A stretch of 32,517 nucleotides of DNA from assembly GCA_016218445.1 (NCBI GenBank), contig JACREC010000070.1, positions 1-32,517 on the forward strand, given 5' to 3'. The notes beneath the pieces are model-generated. The model was given only the letters and a program-made list of their open reading frames with translations. It had not been told where the DNA came from and did not search any database. The position numbers and the translations under genes were made by a program. Below, piece after piece: positions 16,927-24,899 of this stretch (within the stretch, counting starts at the first letter, position 1; each line of letters opens with the position of its first letter). Source of the stretch: Nitrosomonadales bacterium (GTDB taxonomy: Bacteria; Pseudomonadota; Gammaproteobacteria; Burkholderiales; Gallionellaceae).

Positions 16927-19900
16927 TTACTGCCTGATCAATTCATGCCACGAGACGCGCCCGGTGCGCGCCTGCGAGCGGCTCTCGGTAGCGCCGGTCA
17001 CGACCCCGCCGCCGGACGCCGCAATAATCTGAACCGTTTCGCAGCTTGCATCGGCACAGCCTGCGGCCCTGGTGCGGAAGGTTACGCTGCCACCGGGGTT
17101 GACGGTTCGGACAATGGTCGCCTGTCCGCCGCCGCTGTACGTGATGGTGGTGGTCGTCACATTCCCCGCCACCGTTCTTGTCACGCCGACCACCGTACCG
17201 CCACCACCACTCAGGTCACCGAGCTTCGGGTCGGTGGAACCGGCTGCAGGGGTGACAGGCGCGGAACTGGAGTTGTCCTGCGGCGGAGCCTTGATCCAGC
17301 CGGCATCGCCGTAGCACTTGCCATTTGGGTGATGCCAGAAGGTGGTGTATTCCGCGTACACATAAGTGTTGTAATCGGCTGACTTCACGCGCCAGCCGTA
17401 TTCCGGCCTGCCAGGCACATTTTCCTCGATGGCAGTGTCCGGCGTGTTAGCCTTGATGACCTGGATGGTCAACGCCCCGTTATGGCGTACGCCGGTCGCG
17501 GTCAAGGGGGTGGTCGAAGCGGAGTACCCGTTGGTTCCCGGCCCATCTACTCCATTCGCGGGCGGGATCACCGGCTGGTACATGTTGCCGTCGTTCGCGC
17601 CGGCTGCTTTCTTGACACAGCCGGTCTGGGTGGGGTGCAGACCGGAACGCACGTCACCATTGCCCCACCAGTTCTTGGAGGTCAGCGCATCAATCGGCAT
17701 GTTGATGACCAGGCTGCCGACATCGGCAAGGGTATAGGTGGGCAAGGCAGCCATGCCGGCCACGGTGTTCAGGTTGGCCGAGGTGACGAAGTCCCTGACC
17801 GGCGTATAACCGAAGTCCACGTTGTACTGGTAATCCGTCCTGCCGATGTTGATTTTCACCGCAGGGCTCAGGTACTGGTTCTGTGCGATCACCTTGAACT
17901 GCGGGCTGGCGGTCGGCACGGCGTTGTACAGATTGAGCGCCTCCACGCTGGCGTTCAGCATGTCCACGCCGGTCTTGTCGAACTTGTCGTCATACTGGTG
18001 GGTGTGCGACTTGCTTTGCCATGTCGTGATCGGGGAACAGGTCGTGGTGCGCGTACCCGCAATCGCATCCGATCCGCCGCTGAATGCAGACGCCGTCAGG
18101 GCGGGCGCGAAGTTGCTCCAGCCAGTGGCGGCGCTGCCGGCAGAGCCGTTGGCTGTGGCCACGGTGGTATAAGTGACGGTATTAAAATCCTGTAGCGTAC
18201 CCAAGGTAACCGCATTGCCGTTGCTATAGGTTGATGTGTCCACGAGACACACTGTAGTGTTGGGTTCCGCAGCGCAAGTGGGTGTAACCGTGTTGCCGCC
18301 AACGTAAGCCTTGATGATGCCGCCAGTTCCAATTGCACTTGCCACCGCATTGGCTACCTCGCTCGGTTTTTTGTTTTTCCCCGGATCGATATTGGAAGTA
18401 CTTGCTGCCACTCCTCCCACCTTGACCGAAGCACTACCGGACAAGTCATTATTGATACGCGGAGTACCGCTATTCCTGGTCTTGGACGTCGCCTCAGTGG
18501 CAAAACGAATCAACCCGGTCGGTCGCACCGCCGGTACTGCAGGCGAACCGGCTTGGGAGGTGCCGTCGGCGATGACGAAAGTTTTGCCGTTGTAGCTGGC
18601 TCCCGCAACGGGCGCCGAGACGGTTACCGTACTGCCCGACACGGTGGCGGTGTAGCCGCCCGTCACCTTGTTCTTGATGGTCGTGGCGTTGGTGGTCGTA
18701 GCCGTGCCATTGGTAATGTCGGTGGTGGTCAACGCGGGGAAGACGGCGATGCCATCCACTGATATGACGCCCAGCGTGGCGGGCAGGTTGGTGGTCTGGC
18801 CGGCAGTGCCGACCGTGATCGTGGCGGTGGCCTTGACGGCGGTTACGCCACCGGAGACGGAGGTCGTGCAATTATGATAGATGTCTTCGTCGAAGTGGCC
18901 GCCCGTCACGCCGAATCCCACATCCTGATAGGGAAAAGCGATATCCGGGTTCTGGTTGAACAGGGTGGTATTCAACGTCTGCAACTGCACCAGAATGGGC
19001 TGCGACTGCACCCCCATGGAAAGCCACCTGCCGACCGGAATGCCGTCCGTGCCGGGAATGGCGCAGAGGGTGCTTTCCGCGATTAAAGGATCGCTTAAAT
19101 TACAAGCCGCAGGAATCGACGCATCTCCGGTGATGTATTTAATCCGGTCGCCACTGTTCAGCAGATGGTTCTCGTCCAAATCTAGGAACGGATTGTCCTT
19201 GCTGCCGCCCGTCAGATAATCCAGTTCCATCAGCCAGTTATCGCCCAGAATTGTGGAGTTGGTGCCGGATACAGGGTAGGGAATGTTCGGATTATGGCTG
19301 GTGAAATAGAAGCGTCCGCTCTCGATGTGGCTGCCCTCGCCGAGCACGCGCTCTCCGGCAGGCAAGGCGACCTTCCAGCCCTTGTGATTGGCGACACCGC
19401 TGCTCCAGTTTGGCGTGACAATGTTCTTGCTGCGGCGCACGCGGGTGGTTACCCCATTGAGGTTATAGGCTCGCTCTTCAAGGGTTGGGGTCATCACTTC
19501 GGTATTTGCGACCGGCGCGCCATCCCAGATGCCATAGGCATAATGGACAGACGTGTCGCCCAAATCGCCGGTGGATGGGATGGTCCAGGTTGAAGTGGCG
19601 GAGTCATAGGTGCCGGCCGTGCCGGTAAATATGGCGCCGGTGCCGAAGTTGATCATGTAGCCGGTGCTGTTCGGGCCAATTGCAACGCCGGGGGTCGAGG
19701 TGATCGGCTGCGCCGGACTGGTGGTCAGCAGCACGGTTGCCGTGGAGGCGGTCAGATCGAATTTCCACATTGTGCCGTTCAGGTCCCCCGCATAAACCAG
19801 ATCAACCGAACCGTCGCCGTTGCTGTCTATTGCCCCCGGCGCGGACAGGCCATTGGGGCTGGCGGACGTTCCGTCGGCGCCGGCCTTGATCTTCTGGATC

Positions 19901-21069
19901 AGTTGGCCGGTATAGGCATTGATCACGTACAGGTAGGCCGCATAATCGCCGCCGCAGTTCGTGTAATTCGGCGTGGCATGGGTGCAGCCCGCGTAGTCGC
20001 CCTGCCCGTCGTTGTAGCCATTGCCGATGATGACCGCATCCACCCCCGCCACCTTGGCGATAGTCGGCGTGCCGTAGGTATAGCCAAGGTTGACATAGGC
20101 GTTCGCCATGGTCGGGTTGGCGTAATTCACCTTAGTAGGGGTGATTTCCCAGAGGATTTTGCTGGCTACGGCTGCTTCACTCGCGGCGATCAGTCCGGCG
20201 CTGCCGGTGATGTCCAGCGCGTACAACCCCCGCCCGCCGGCACCCAATCCGCCCACCAGGATGCGCTTGCTGCCGGAGCTGGTGACGGTGGCGATATTGA
20301 TTCGCCCGTCCACGAAATAATCATGCGGATTGCTCACGCCGCCGTAGGGTTTCGCAAGGTTGATCATCTTGGAGAGCAGCATGGACGGCACGTAAGCCCA
20401 GCGTTCCGAGCCATCAGCCGTATTGAGGGCGTGCAACATGCCGTCATTGGCGCCGACGAAAATGGTGGGGTTGGTGGCATCGGCCACATAATAGGGGCGC
20501 AAATGAATGATGTCGCCCAATACCGATCCGCGTATCCGCAGGCTCTGAGGACCCTCGTTGGTGCGGTCGCCGCGCAGGAAATCCACGATGTTCGCGCCGG
20601 TCGCCGCGAAAAGATTGATGGTCGTGGGGAAAGTTGTATTCAGTTGCGCGGGGTTCAGGCTGGTATAACGGAACGGGATTTTGGTGCCGTCGTCCTTCAT
20701 CGTGGCGATCAGTCGCCCGGTATCATAATTCTGGGCGTCAAGAATCTCTTGCATTCCGCCTCCCGCGCCGGCCCAGCGTCCGCCGGTCGCATCCACGATT
20801 CCCGCCGCGCTTACCGGCAAAGCATACAGGTTGCCGCTCCAGAATTCTCTTTCATATCCGGGGCGGTAAACCGTCTCGTTGCCGCTGGTCAGGTCGTAAT
20901 TGGAAATTTCGTCCTGCGCGACATAACCGGTGGGCTGTGCCTGCGGGGTGAATGCGGTAAGCGCTATTGCCGGTTTGATAAAGGCGACCGCCATACCGAG
21001 CAGGGCGAACATGCCGATCCATTGCAAGGCCGCGCCTTGCAGTTTTTTTGTGAGAGTGCATTTGGTCAT
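16927..21069 (-). CDS. pilY1: Type IV pilus tip-associated protein PilY1
   Basis: PilY1 caps the pilus with the minor pilins and works in adhesion, surface sensing and pilus dynamics. The 1380-residue product has a leader with a hydrophobic core (~15-36). A PQQ-like beta-propeller follows (~180-620; VGANDGMLHALNTADGSERWAYVP, GGLGAGGRGLYALDI) and contains a calcium loop DSNGDGSVD (415-423). Residues 724-735 (GGHFDEDIYHNC) and 1022-1041 (HTHQYDDKFDKTG...) are the conserved C-terminal region, here separated by ~290 extra residues (735-1021). The terminal VSWHELIRQ is typical. No von Willebrand A domain precedes the propeller, unlike classical PilY1. The start at 21069 is set by CCAGGAGACC; the frame opens further upstream into pilX. 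Confidence 0.95.
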   Translation of the reverse strand: MTKCTLTKKLQGAALQWIGMFALLGMAVAFIKPAIALTAFTPQAQPTGYVAQDEISNYDLTSGNETVYRPGYEREFWSGNLYALPVSAAGIVDATGGRWAGAGGGMQEILDAQNYDTGRLIATMKDDGTKIPFRYTSLNPAQLNTTFPTTINLFAATGANIVDFLRGDRTNEGPQSLRIRGSVLGDIIHLRPYYVADATNPTIFVGANDGMLHALNTADGSERWAYVPSMLLSKMINLAKPYGGVSNPHDYFVDGRINIATVTSSGSKRILVGGLGAGGRGLYALDITGSAGLIAASEAAVASKILWEITPTKVNYANPTMANAYVNLGYTYGTPTIAKVAGVDAVIIGNGYNDGQGDYAGCTHATPNYTNCGGDYAAYLYVINAYTGQLIQKIKAGADGTSASPNGLSAPGAIDSNGDGSVDLVYAGDLNGTMWKFDLTASTATVLLTTSPAQPITSTPGVAIGPNSTGYMINFGTGAIFTGTAGTYDSATSTWTIPSTGDLGDTSVHYAYGIWDGAPVANTEVMTPTLEERAYNLNGVTTRVRRSKNIVTPNWSSGVANHKGWKVALPAGERVLGEGSHIESGRFYFTSHNPNIPYPVSGTNSTILGDNWLMELDYLTGGSKDNPFLDLDENHLLNSGDRIKYITGDASIPAACNLSDPLIAESTLCAIPGTDGIPVGRWLSMGVQSQPILVQLQTLNTTLFNQNPDIAFPYQDVGFGVTGGHFDEDIYHNCTTSVSGGVTAVKATATITVGTAGQTTNLPATLGVISVDGIAVFPALTTTDITNGTATTTNATTIKNKVTGGYTATVSGSTVTVSAPVAGASYNGKTFVIADGTSQAGSPAVPAVRPTGLIRFATEATSKTRNSGTPRINNDLSGSASVKVGGVAASTSNIDPGKNKKPSEVANAVASAIGTGGIIKAYVGGNTVTPTCAAEPNTTVCLVDTSTYSNGNAVTLGTLQDFNTVTYTTVATANGSAGSAATGWSNFAPALTASAFSGGSDAIAGTRTTTCSPITTWQSKSHTHQYDDKFDKTGVDMLNASVEALNLYNAVPTASPQFKVIAQNQYLSPAVKINIGRTDYQYNVDFGYTPVRDFVTSANLNTVAGMAALPTYTLADVGSLVINMPIDALTSKNWWGNGDVRSGLHPTQTGCVKKAAGANDGNMYQPVIPPANGVDGPGTNGYSASTTPLTATGVRHNGALTIQVIKANTPDTAIEENVPGRPEYGWRVKSADYNTYVYAEYTTFWHHPNGKCYGDAGWIKAPPQDNSSSAPVTPAAGSTDPKLGDLSGGGGTVVGVTRTVAGNVTTTTITYSGGGQATIVRTVNPGGSVTFRTRAAGCADASCETVQIIAASGGGVVTGATESRSQARTGRVSWHELIRQ

Positions 21070-21098
21070 GATGGTCTCCTGGTGAATAGCTTGGGAAC

Positions 21099-21806
21099 TC
21101 AGGTCGGCGGACAGTTTAGAACGCTGTAGTAGGACTGGACAAATTTGGTGGCGCCGCGCGCGCTGACGCCGCGCGCGGTAATGCGGTAGGTGTTCACTTT
21201 GTTGCAAATGGAAACGGGGACCCCGCCGATCAACACGCTCGAACCGCCCAGGATGTTGCCGACGGACATCAGTTCGATGATGTAACGCTGGTTGGTATTG
21301 GCAACCTGAATGGAGTTGCCGTCGCTCCATGTCATCGTCAACGGGTCGCCGGCAGCGCCAATCGGGTAGAGGTGGGGGATGGCCGGATCGTAGGTGGTGA
21401 ATCCGGCATTGCTGAAATTGGTGCCGGTCGCCAGCCAGTTTTCTGCGGTGCTGATGGCGGTTTCGGTGTTGTTCATCGCGGCGTTTTCGAATTGCAGATT
21501 GCCCGCCAATTTATATTGCGTGTCGGAAGTTGTCATGGCGGTTACGCCCAGCAACATCACAAGAATCAGGATGATCAGGCTGACGATCAGGGTGGAGCCG
21601 CGTTCAGAGGACTGAGGACCGAGGACCGAGGACTGATGTGTTGTGCGCCGCAAAGCGGCGCGATCATACAAATGGCACGGTACAGCCGCGACGGCACTTC
21701 TGTCTTCTGTCTTCTGTTTTCTGATAAAACTACTAGCCATCTGACTAACCCGGCAAAAGACGCCGGCTAAGTCATTGGTTATGTCTTCTGATTGCATGAT
21801 AGTCAT
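21099..21806 (-). CDS. pilX: Type IV pilus assembly protein PilX
   Basis: PilX is a minor pilin-like component that joins the priming complex with PilV, PilW and PilY1. The diagnostic part is residues 69-115: RGSTLIVSLIILILVMLLGVTAM, followed by YKLAGNLQFENAAMNNTETAISTAENWL. This is the membrane helix and the amphipathic region with the conserved AE pair. Residues ~28-69 are unusual: they are encoded by heptamer repeats and a small hairpin. I use the ATG at 21806, two bases after the pilW TGA, as a coupled start giving 235 residues. An ATG at 21740 (MASSFIRKQ) gives a more usual leader and may be the ancestral start. The pilY1 ATG lies 29 bases beyond the stop. Confidence 0.9.
   Translation of the reverse strand: MTIMQSEDITNDLAGVFCRVSQMASSFIRKQKTEDRSAVAAVPCHLYDRAALRRTTHQSSVLGPQSSERGSTLIVSLIILILVMLLGVTAMTTSDTQYKLAGNLQFENAAMNNTETAISTAENWLATGTNFSNAGFTTYDPAIPHLYPIGAAGDPLTMTWSDGNSIQVANTNQRYIIELMSVGNILGGSSVLIGGVPVSICNKVNTYRITARGVSARGATKFVQSYYSVLNCPPT
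21600..21725. repeat. Heptamer repeats and hairpin inside the 5' part of pilX
   Basis: The + strand shows GGACTGA/GGACCGA heptamers at 21607-21633, a CGCCGC-AAA-GCGGCG hairpin near 21645-21659, and GTCTTCT heptamers (three in a row, one with a mismatch) at 21702-21722. All are in frame and encode hydrophilic residues ahead of the PilX membrane helix. The first heptamer is the same as that after ftsZ (1825-1845). Confidence 0.7.
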
Positions 21807-21808
21807 TC

Positions 21809-22795
21809 TCAATTGCGCAACTGCACGACGGTCGTGAACAGTTGGCGGCGGAAACTGTCGCTTGTTGGCCGGGTATAGGTGATATCCCCCATCGGATAGC
21901 CAATAGTATTGATAGTGGTGTTGATATAACCAGTTTCCTCTTTGGAGTTGCGCGCCAGCAACCAGATGCGTACCGAGTTCACGTTGTCCCATCCGTTTTG
22001 CGTCGCAGCGGTAGAGGCGTCGGTCAGGTCTGGTGCGTCGCCTGCATTGTAGTATTGCGTGTTCAGGTCGGCGGTGGCGCTTCCGTATTGCACCTGCATC
22101 TGTTCGATGCCGCTCACCACCATCTCATCGGCAAAGCTGCCGTCGGGTTGCAAGGCGATGCGCCGCAACGCGGGAACCGTTGCATCGTTATCATCTCGGC
22201 CGATGTAATAGACATATTCCTGTAACGCAAAATCGGCTAGTGGCGTGCCTGCGATGGCCGGTGCCGCAACTCCCTGAAACACCACGCCGGCGGAATAGGT
22301 GGAGCGAAAGTACATGGTGTTGGCGACTAGTGTAGCTGTCGGCGCGCTGGCTACGCGGCGGATCACCAGTACGTCGCCACGTACATAAAGGCCGTTCATA
22401 CAGTTGGCAGTAAAAGGGTTACTGTCGTTCGCCCCCCATATACCCTGGCGGATATTGCTCACAAAGGCGCCGCCGGCACCGCCATCAAGGCATTCGTTGG
22501 TGACGGCGATTGCCGTGGTCGGTGTGTTCGGTTCCGCCTGTGTATAGCCGCGGTATCCGGCATGGCGCAGTTCGCGTTTGAGGTGATCCAGCGCGTAGCG
22601 CCCGTTGCTTTGCAGCTCGGAGGTGCGATCGTTGGTTTTGGTGCTGCCTGAATTGCTGACCAGCACGCCGACCAATGCGGCGACGATCATCAGCCCGATG
22701 GTGATGGAGATCATCATCTCAATCAGGCTGAACCCTGCCATAGCCATGACGCGGTAGGGCAAGCGGGGAGCAATTTTGTGAGAGTGCGCATTCAT
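21809..22795 (-). CDS. pilW: Type IV pilus minor pilin PilW
   Basis: The 328-residue product has a class III signal GFSLIEMMISITIGLMIVAALVGVLVSNSGS at residues 21-51; PilD would cut after G21. The post-helix region SELQSNGRYALDHLKRELRHAGYRGY is the hallmark of PilW/PilJ-type minor pilins, followed by a large beta-rich domain. It belongs to the priming complex with PilV, PilX and PilY1. It starts 4 bases after the pilV stop, and pilX begins 2 bases after its own stop, so the three are almost certainly translated from one message. The ~20-residue leader is longer than average; an internal ATG (MAMAGFS) would give a shorter one. Confidence 0.95.
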   Translation of the reverse strand: MNAHSHKIAPRLPYRVMAMAGFSLIEMMISITIGLMIVAALVGVLVSNSGSTKTNDRTSELQSNGRYALDHLKRELRHAGYRGYTQAEPNTPTTAIAVTNECLDGGAGGAFVSNIRQGIWGANDSNPFTANCMNGLYVRGDVLVIRRVASAPTATLVANTMYFRSTYSAGVVFQGVAAPAIAGTPLADFALQEYVYYIGRDDNDATVPALRRIALQPDGSFADEMVVSGIEQMQVQYGSATADLNTQYYNAGDAPDLTDASTAATQNGWDNVNSVRIWLLARNSKEETGYINTTINTIGYPMGDITYTRPTSDSFRRQLFTTVVQLRN

Positions 22796-22799
22796 GGCA

Positions 22800-23306
22800 T
22801 CAGTTGCTTACGGTTCGTGTCGCGGTGTAGGAAAAAGTCTCACCGCTGCTCGTCTTGACGGAGCTTCTGTCTGTCCAGTTGATTACGATGCTGTATGTGC
22901 TGGGATTGCCCGCAGTGGTTTGGGTGATAGACCAGATCGGTTGCGGCAAAAGGCCGGTAATGGCAGTACCCCACTGACTGATATCCCAACTTGCCAAATT
23001 TGCGGAATTGCATGCCATCTGCGAACAATCGGCAGCAGCGACGTTAACCGCGCTAGTGGCCGCAACCGCATAGGTTCCGAGAACGGCTGTGGCCTTATTG
23101 GCTTCCATGCGTTCCGCCATGTCTGATGCCAAAAATACCGCTTGGGTACGGAAATGACTACCTTTATTAACCTTCATGGCGATAACCTGCAAACCAGCGG
23201 TGCCGAGCAGAGCGGTGGCGACGATGACCAGGGTCACCAAGATCTCAATCATGGAAAAACCATGTTGTGTTGTGGTCGAGGCGAACGGGTGTAAGTTGCG
23301 GCGCAT
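22800..23306 (-). CDS. pilV: Type IV pilus minor pilin PilV
   Basis: The 168-residue product carries GFSMIEILVTLVIVATALLGTAGLQ at residues 16-40, with cleavage expected after G16. The sequence then continues as RTQAVFLASDMAERMEANKA, which is characteristic of PilV (the AxxxAxDMxERM phrase). It is the second gene of the minor pilin operon, 10 bases after fimT and 4 before pilW. It fits the expected size and role as a priming pilin that links PilY1/PilX to the fibre. Confidence 0.95.
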   Translation of the reverse strand: MRRNLHPFASTTTQHGFSMIEILVTLVIVATALLGTAGLQVIAMKVNKGSHFRTQAVFLASDMAERMEANKATAVLGTYAVAATSAVNVAAADCSQMACNSANLASWDISQWGTAITGLLPQPIWSITQTTAGNPSTYSIVINWTDRSSVKTSSGETFSYTATRTVSN

Positions 23307-23316
23307 TTGTTGACCC

Positions 23317-23838
23317 CTATGGTGTCTTGGATATGTTGCCAGTCGCGGCGATATTGGCGGTAATAGCTGTCGCCCCAGGCCATGTGCCGTTAAGAGTCAG
23401 CGTGGCAGCAGCAGTGCCTTGAGTGCCGTTCGGGCTGAAATAAATGGGCGCCGCGCTGCTGGTAAGGGTAAGGCGTGCATTGATTGCCGGGCGTACCGTA
23501 ATTGGGTTCGGATTTGATCCGTCGCCAGGAGCGGTGTCGCATGCACCATTCTGATCTTCGTCATAACAAACCAGCCAGCCGTTTTGCCAGTTGATACCCG
23601 TTCCGCAAGCGGTATCGGTGCCGCGCACACAAACCAGCATGCGCCGATTGCGTTTTATCGCCTCGCTACGGGCGCGATTCAAATCACTGGTGAGCTGCGT
23701 CATGGCGGAAGTCAGGCGCGTGCTGTTGATTAAACTGAAAAACGAAGGCGTAGCAACAGCCGCCAGTATGCCGGCTATGACTACAACGATCATCAGCTCA
23801 ATCGCATTTACACCAGCTTGCAGCCTTTTTGCGGACAT
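23317..23838 (-). CDS. fimT: FimT/GspH-type pseudopilin with atypical processing motif
   Basis: The product is a FimT/GspH-family minor pilin, the usual first gene of this cluster. After a basic leader (MSAKRLQAG) comes an N-terminal pilin helix VNAIELMIVVVIAGILAAVATPSF, then the FimT phrase LTSDLNRARSEAIKRNRRMLVCVRG and a beta-rich domain with NWQNGWLVCYDEDQNG. The usual GFTLIELM reads GVNAIELM: the +1 residue is V and the +2/+3 residues are N and A, while glycine -1 and glutamate +5 are kept. The start is placed at 23838, which has GGAGTGG five bases upstream; an ATG at 23850 would add four residues. FimT proteins are linked to DNA binding by pili in some species. Confidence 0.92.
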   Translation of the reverse strand: MSAKRLQAGVNAIELMIVVVIAGILAAVATPSFFSLINSTRLTSAMTQLTSDLNRARSEAIKRNRRMLVCVRGTDTACGTGINWQNGWLVCYDEDQNGACDTAPGDGSNPNPITVRPAINARLTLTSSAAPIYFSPNGTQGTAAATLTLNGTWPGATAITANIAATGNISKTP

Positions 23839-23867
23839 TATCCACTCCATATTTATGTTGCGCGGAC

Positions 23868-23897
23868 ACTATAAGGAATGTTGTACAAAAGAGTAAA
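23868..23897 (-). promoter_or_regulatory. Candidate sigma-70 promoter of the minor pilin operon
   Basis: On the minus strand, TTTACT (23892-23897) and TATAGT (23868-23873) are separated by 18 bases and match the consensus at four and five of six positions. They lie 30 bases upstream of the chosen fimT start, so a short leader would result. No sigma-54 GG-N10-GC motif was noticed here. Confidence 0.45.
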
Positions 23898-23903
23898 GCT
23901 ACA

Positions 23904-23916
23904 ACCGATAATCGGT
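23904..23916. promoter_or_regulatory. Short palindrome upstream of the pilus promoter, possible operator
   Basis: ACCGAT-A-ATCGGT is a perfect 13-base palindrome located 6 bases upstream of the -35 box of the fimT promoter. Its position would suit an activator site. No known regulator can be named from the sequence. Confidence 0.3.
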
Positions 23917-24100
23917 CAGTGCGATGGAATTAACGGTAGATTGAGTTGGTATTTTCAGGATCACGGGTTTTGTCCTCATTTTCAGCCTTGCATCTGCCTT
24001 TCTCACTCTTCTAAAGAGTGCAATATGTTTCTGGCGGAAAGCACCAAATTCACAATGTGCAAGCATGTCCATGCAGGGCTGGCCAGAAAGTCCGGGAACC

Positions 24101-24130
24101 AAAAAACAAAGCCGGCTGGCGCCGGCTTTG
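24101..24130 (-). terminator. Rho-independent terminator of the cytochrome c gene
   Basis: CAAAGCCGGC (24107-24116) and GCCGGCTTTG (24121-24130) form a perfect 10-bp stem with a 4-base loop. On the minus strand six T follow directly (24101-24106). It begins 21 bases after the cytochrome stop. The rest of 23917-24100, between this and the pilus promoter, shows only a small CACTCTT/AAGAGTG hairpin (24004-24020) and no gene. Confidence 0.93.
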
Positions 24131-24151
24131 TGAAGGAAGCTTGCTTCCGGC

Positions 24152-24472
24152 TTATTTTGCCAGGCCGGCGATAAACTCTGCCATCTCCTTGATTTCAGCG
24201 TCAGTCGCGCCCAGGCCTTTTGGCGGCATGGTGCCCAGTTTCCAGCCAAACGAACCACCCTTGGTGGCACTGGCAATTATTTTGCTGACTGCATCCTTAT
24301 CGCCCTTGTATTTCGCGGAAACATCGTTATATGCCGGGCCAACGACTTTTTTGTCGACAGCGTGGCATGCGCCACACTTGGCTTTGCCCGATGCCGGCAT
24401 ATCTACCGCCAGTGCGGAACCTGCAACCATCAGACCTGCTGCTGCAACCATGCTTACGATAATAGATTTCAT
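24152..24472 (-). CDS. Small periplasmic class I cytochrome c (c551/c552 type)
   Basis: The 106-residue precursor has a Sec signal peptide (about 1-22, cleavage after SALA). The mature ~84-residue domain has one haem site C33-G-A-C36-H37 and a methionine ligand M82 in GTMPPKG, with the C-terminal helix EIKEMAEFIAGL. Length and motif spacing fit the cytochrome c551/c552 group, soluble electron shuttles between membrane complexes and terminal oxidases or reductases. A good GGAGAGA ribosome site precedes the ATG, and it has its own terminator, so it is a single-gene unit. Its place beside the pilus operon does not imply a joint role. The gap up to tRNA-Pro (24473-24669) shows no gene. Confidence 0.95.
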   Translation of the reverse strand: MKSIIVSMVAAAGLMVAGSALAVDMPASGKAKCGACHAVDKKVVGPAYNDVSAKYKGDKDAVSKIIASATKGGSFGWKLGTMPPKGLGATDAEIKEMAEFIAGLAK

Positions 24473-24669
24473 GTTCTCTCCATATATTAAAATAAAAATT
24501 GGGGGTTTAACTACCCGCCGGGCATTTTAAACACTTCCGCCTGGTTTGCAAGTGCGCATTCCCGATGGTAAGTCAATAACGCCCATCCCATGCCAGGCGT
24601 TGACAAGTGGCATAGTAACCACGCGCCTTGTAGGGAATATGAAACGCTGCCGTCTGTTGCTTTTATTGC

Positions 24670-24746
<77 letters not shown>

Positions 24747-24758
24747 AATCTAAGAAAG

Positions 24759-24899
24759 TAGAAGCTGTTTAAAACGTGGCGAGCGCAGCCGGGTTGGGTG
24801 CGCCCGGAGCGCAGGAACCGGAGTGTACTCTAGTACATGAGGATTCCGAGCACCGCGCAAGCCCAAGTTGGCAAGCGCAGCAGTTTTAAACTGCTTCTA
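24759..24899. repeat. 141-bp imperfect palindrome between tRNA-Pro and ispB
   Basis: TAGAAGCTGTTTAAAAC at 24759-24775 is inverted at 24883-24899 (GTTTTAAACTGCTTCTA) with one mismatch. The inner halves also pair imperfectly: GCGCAGCCGGGTTGGGTGCG with CGCAAGCCCAAGTTGGCAAG, meeting at a GTAC-rich centre near 24824-24836. The element ends exactly at the ispB stop codon, which its right inverted repeat provides. No coding capacity. Confidence 0.85.

Noticed and set aside
19903-21129. 408-codon plus-strand frame opposite pilY1
   Set aside because: It lies entirely antisense to a well-supported gene, with no ribosome site or family motif; explained by GC-rich codon structure.
21070-21330. Upstream extension of the pilY1 frame by 87 codons
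   Set aside because: The extension overlaps pilX in another phase and is Arg/His-rich. The ATG at 21069 has a good AGGAG and a signal peptide directly after it.
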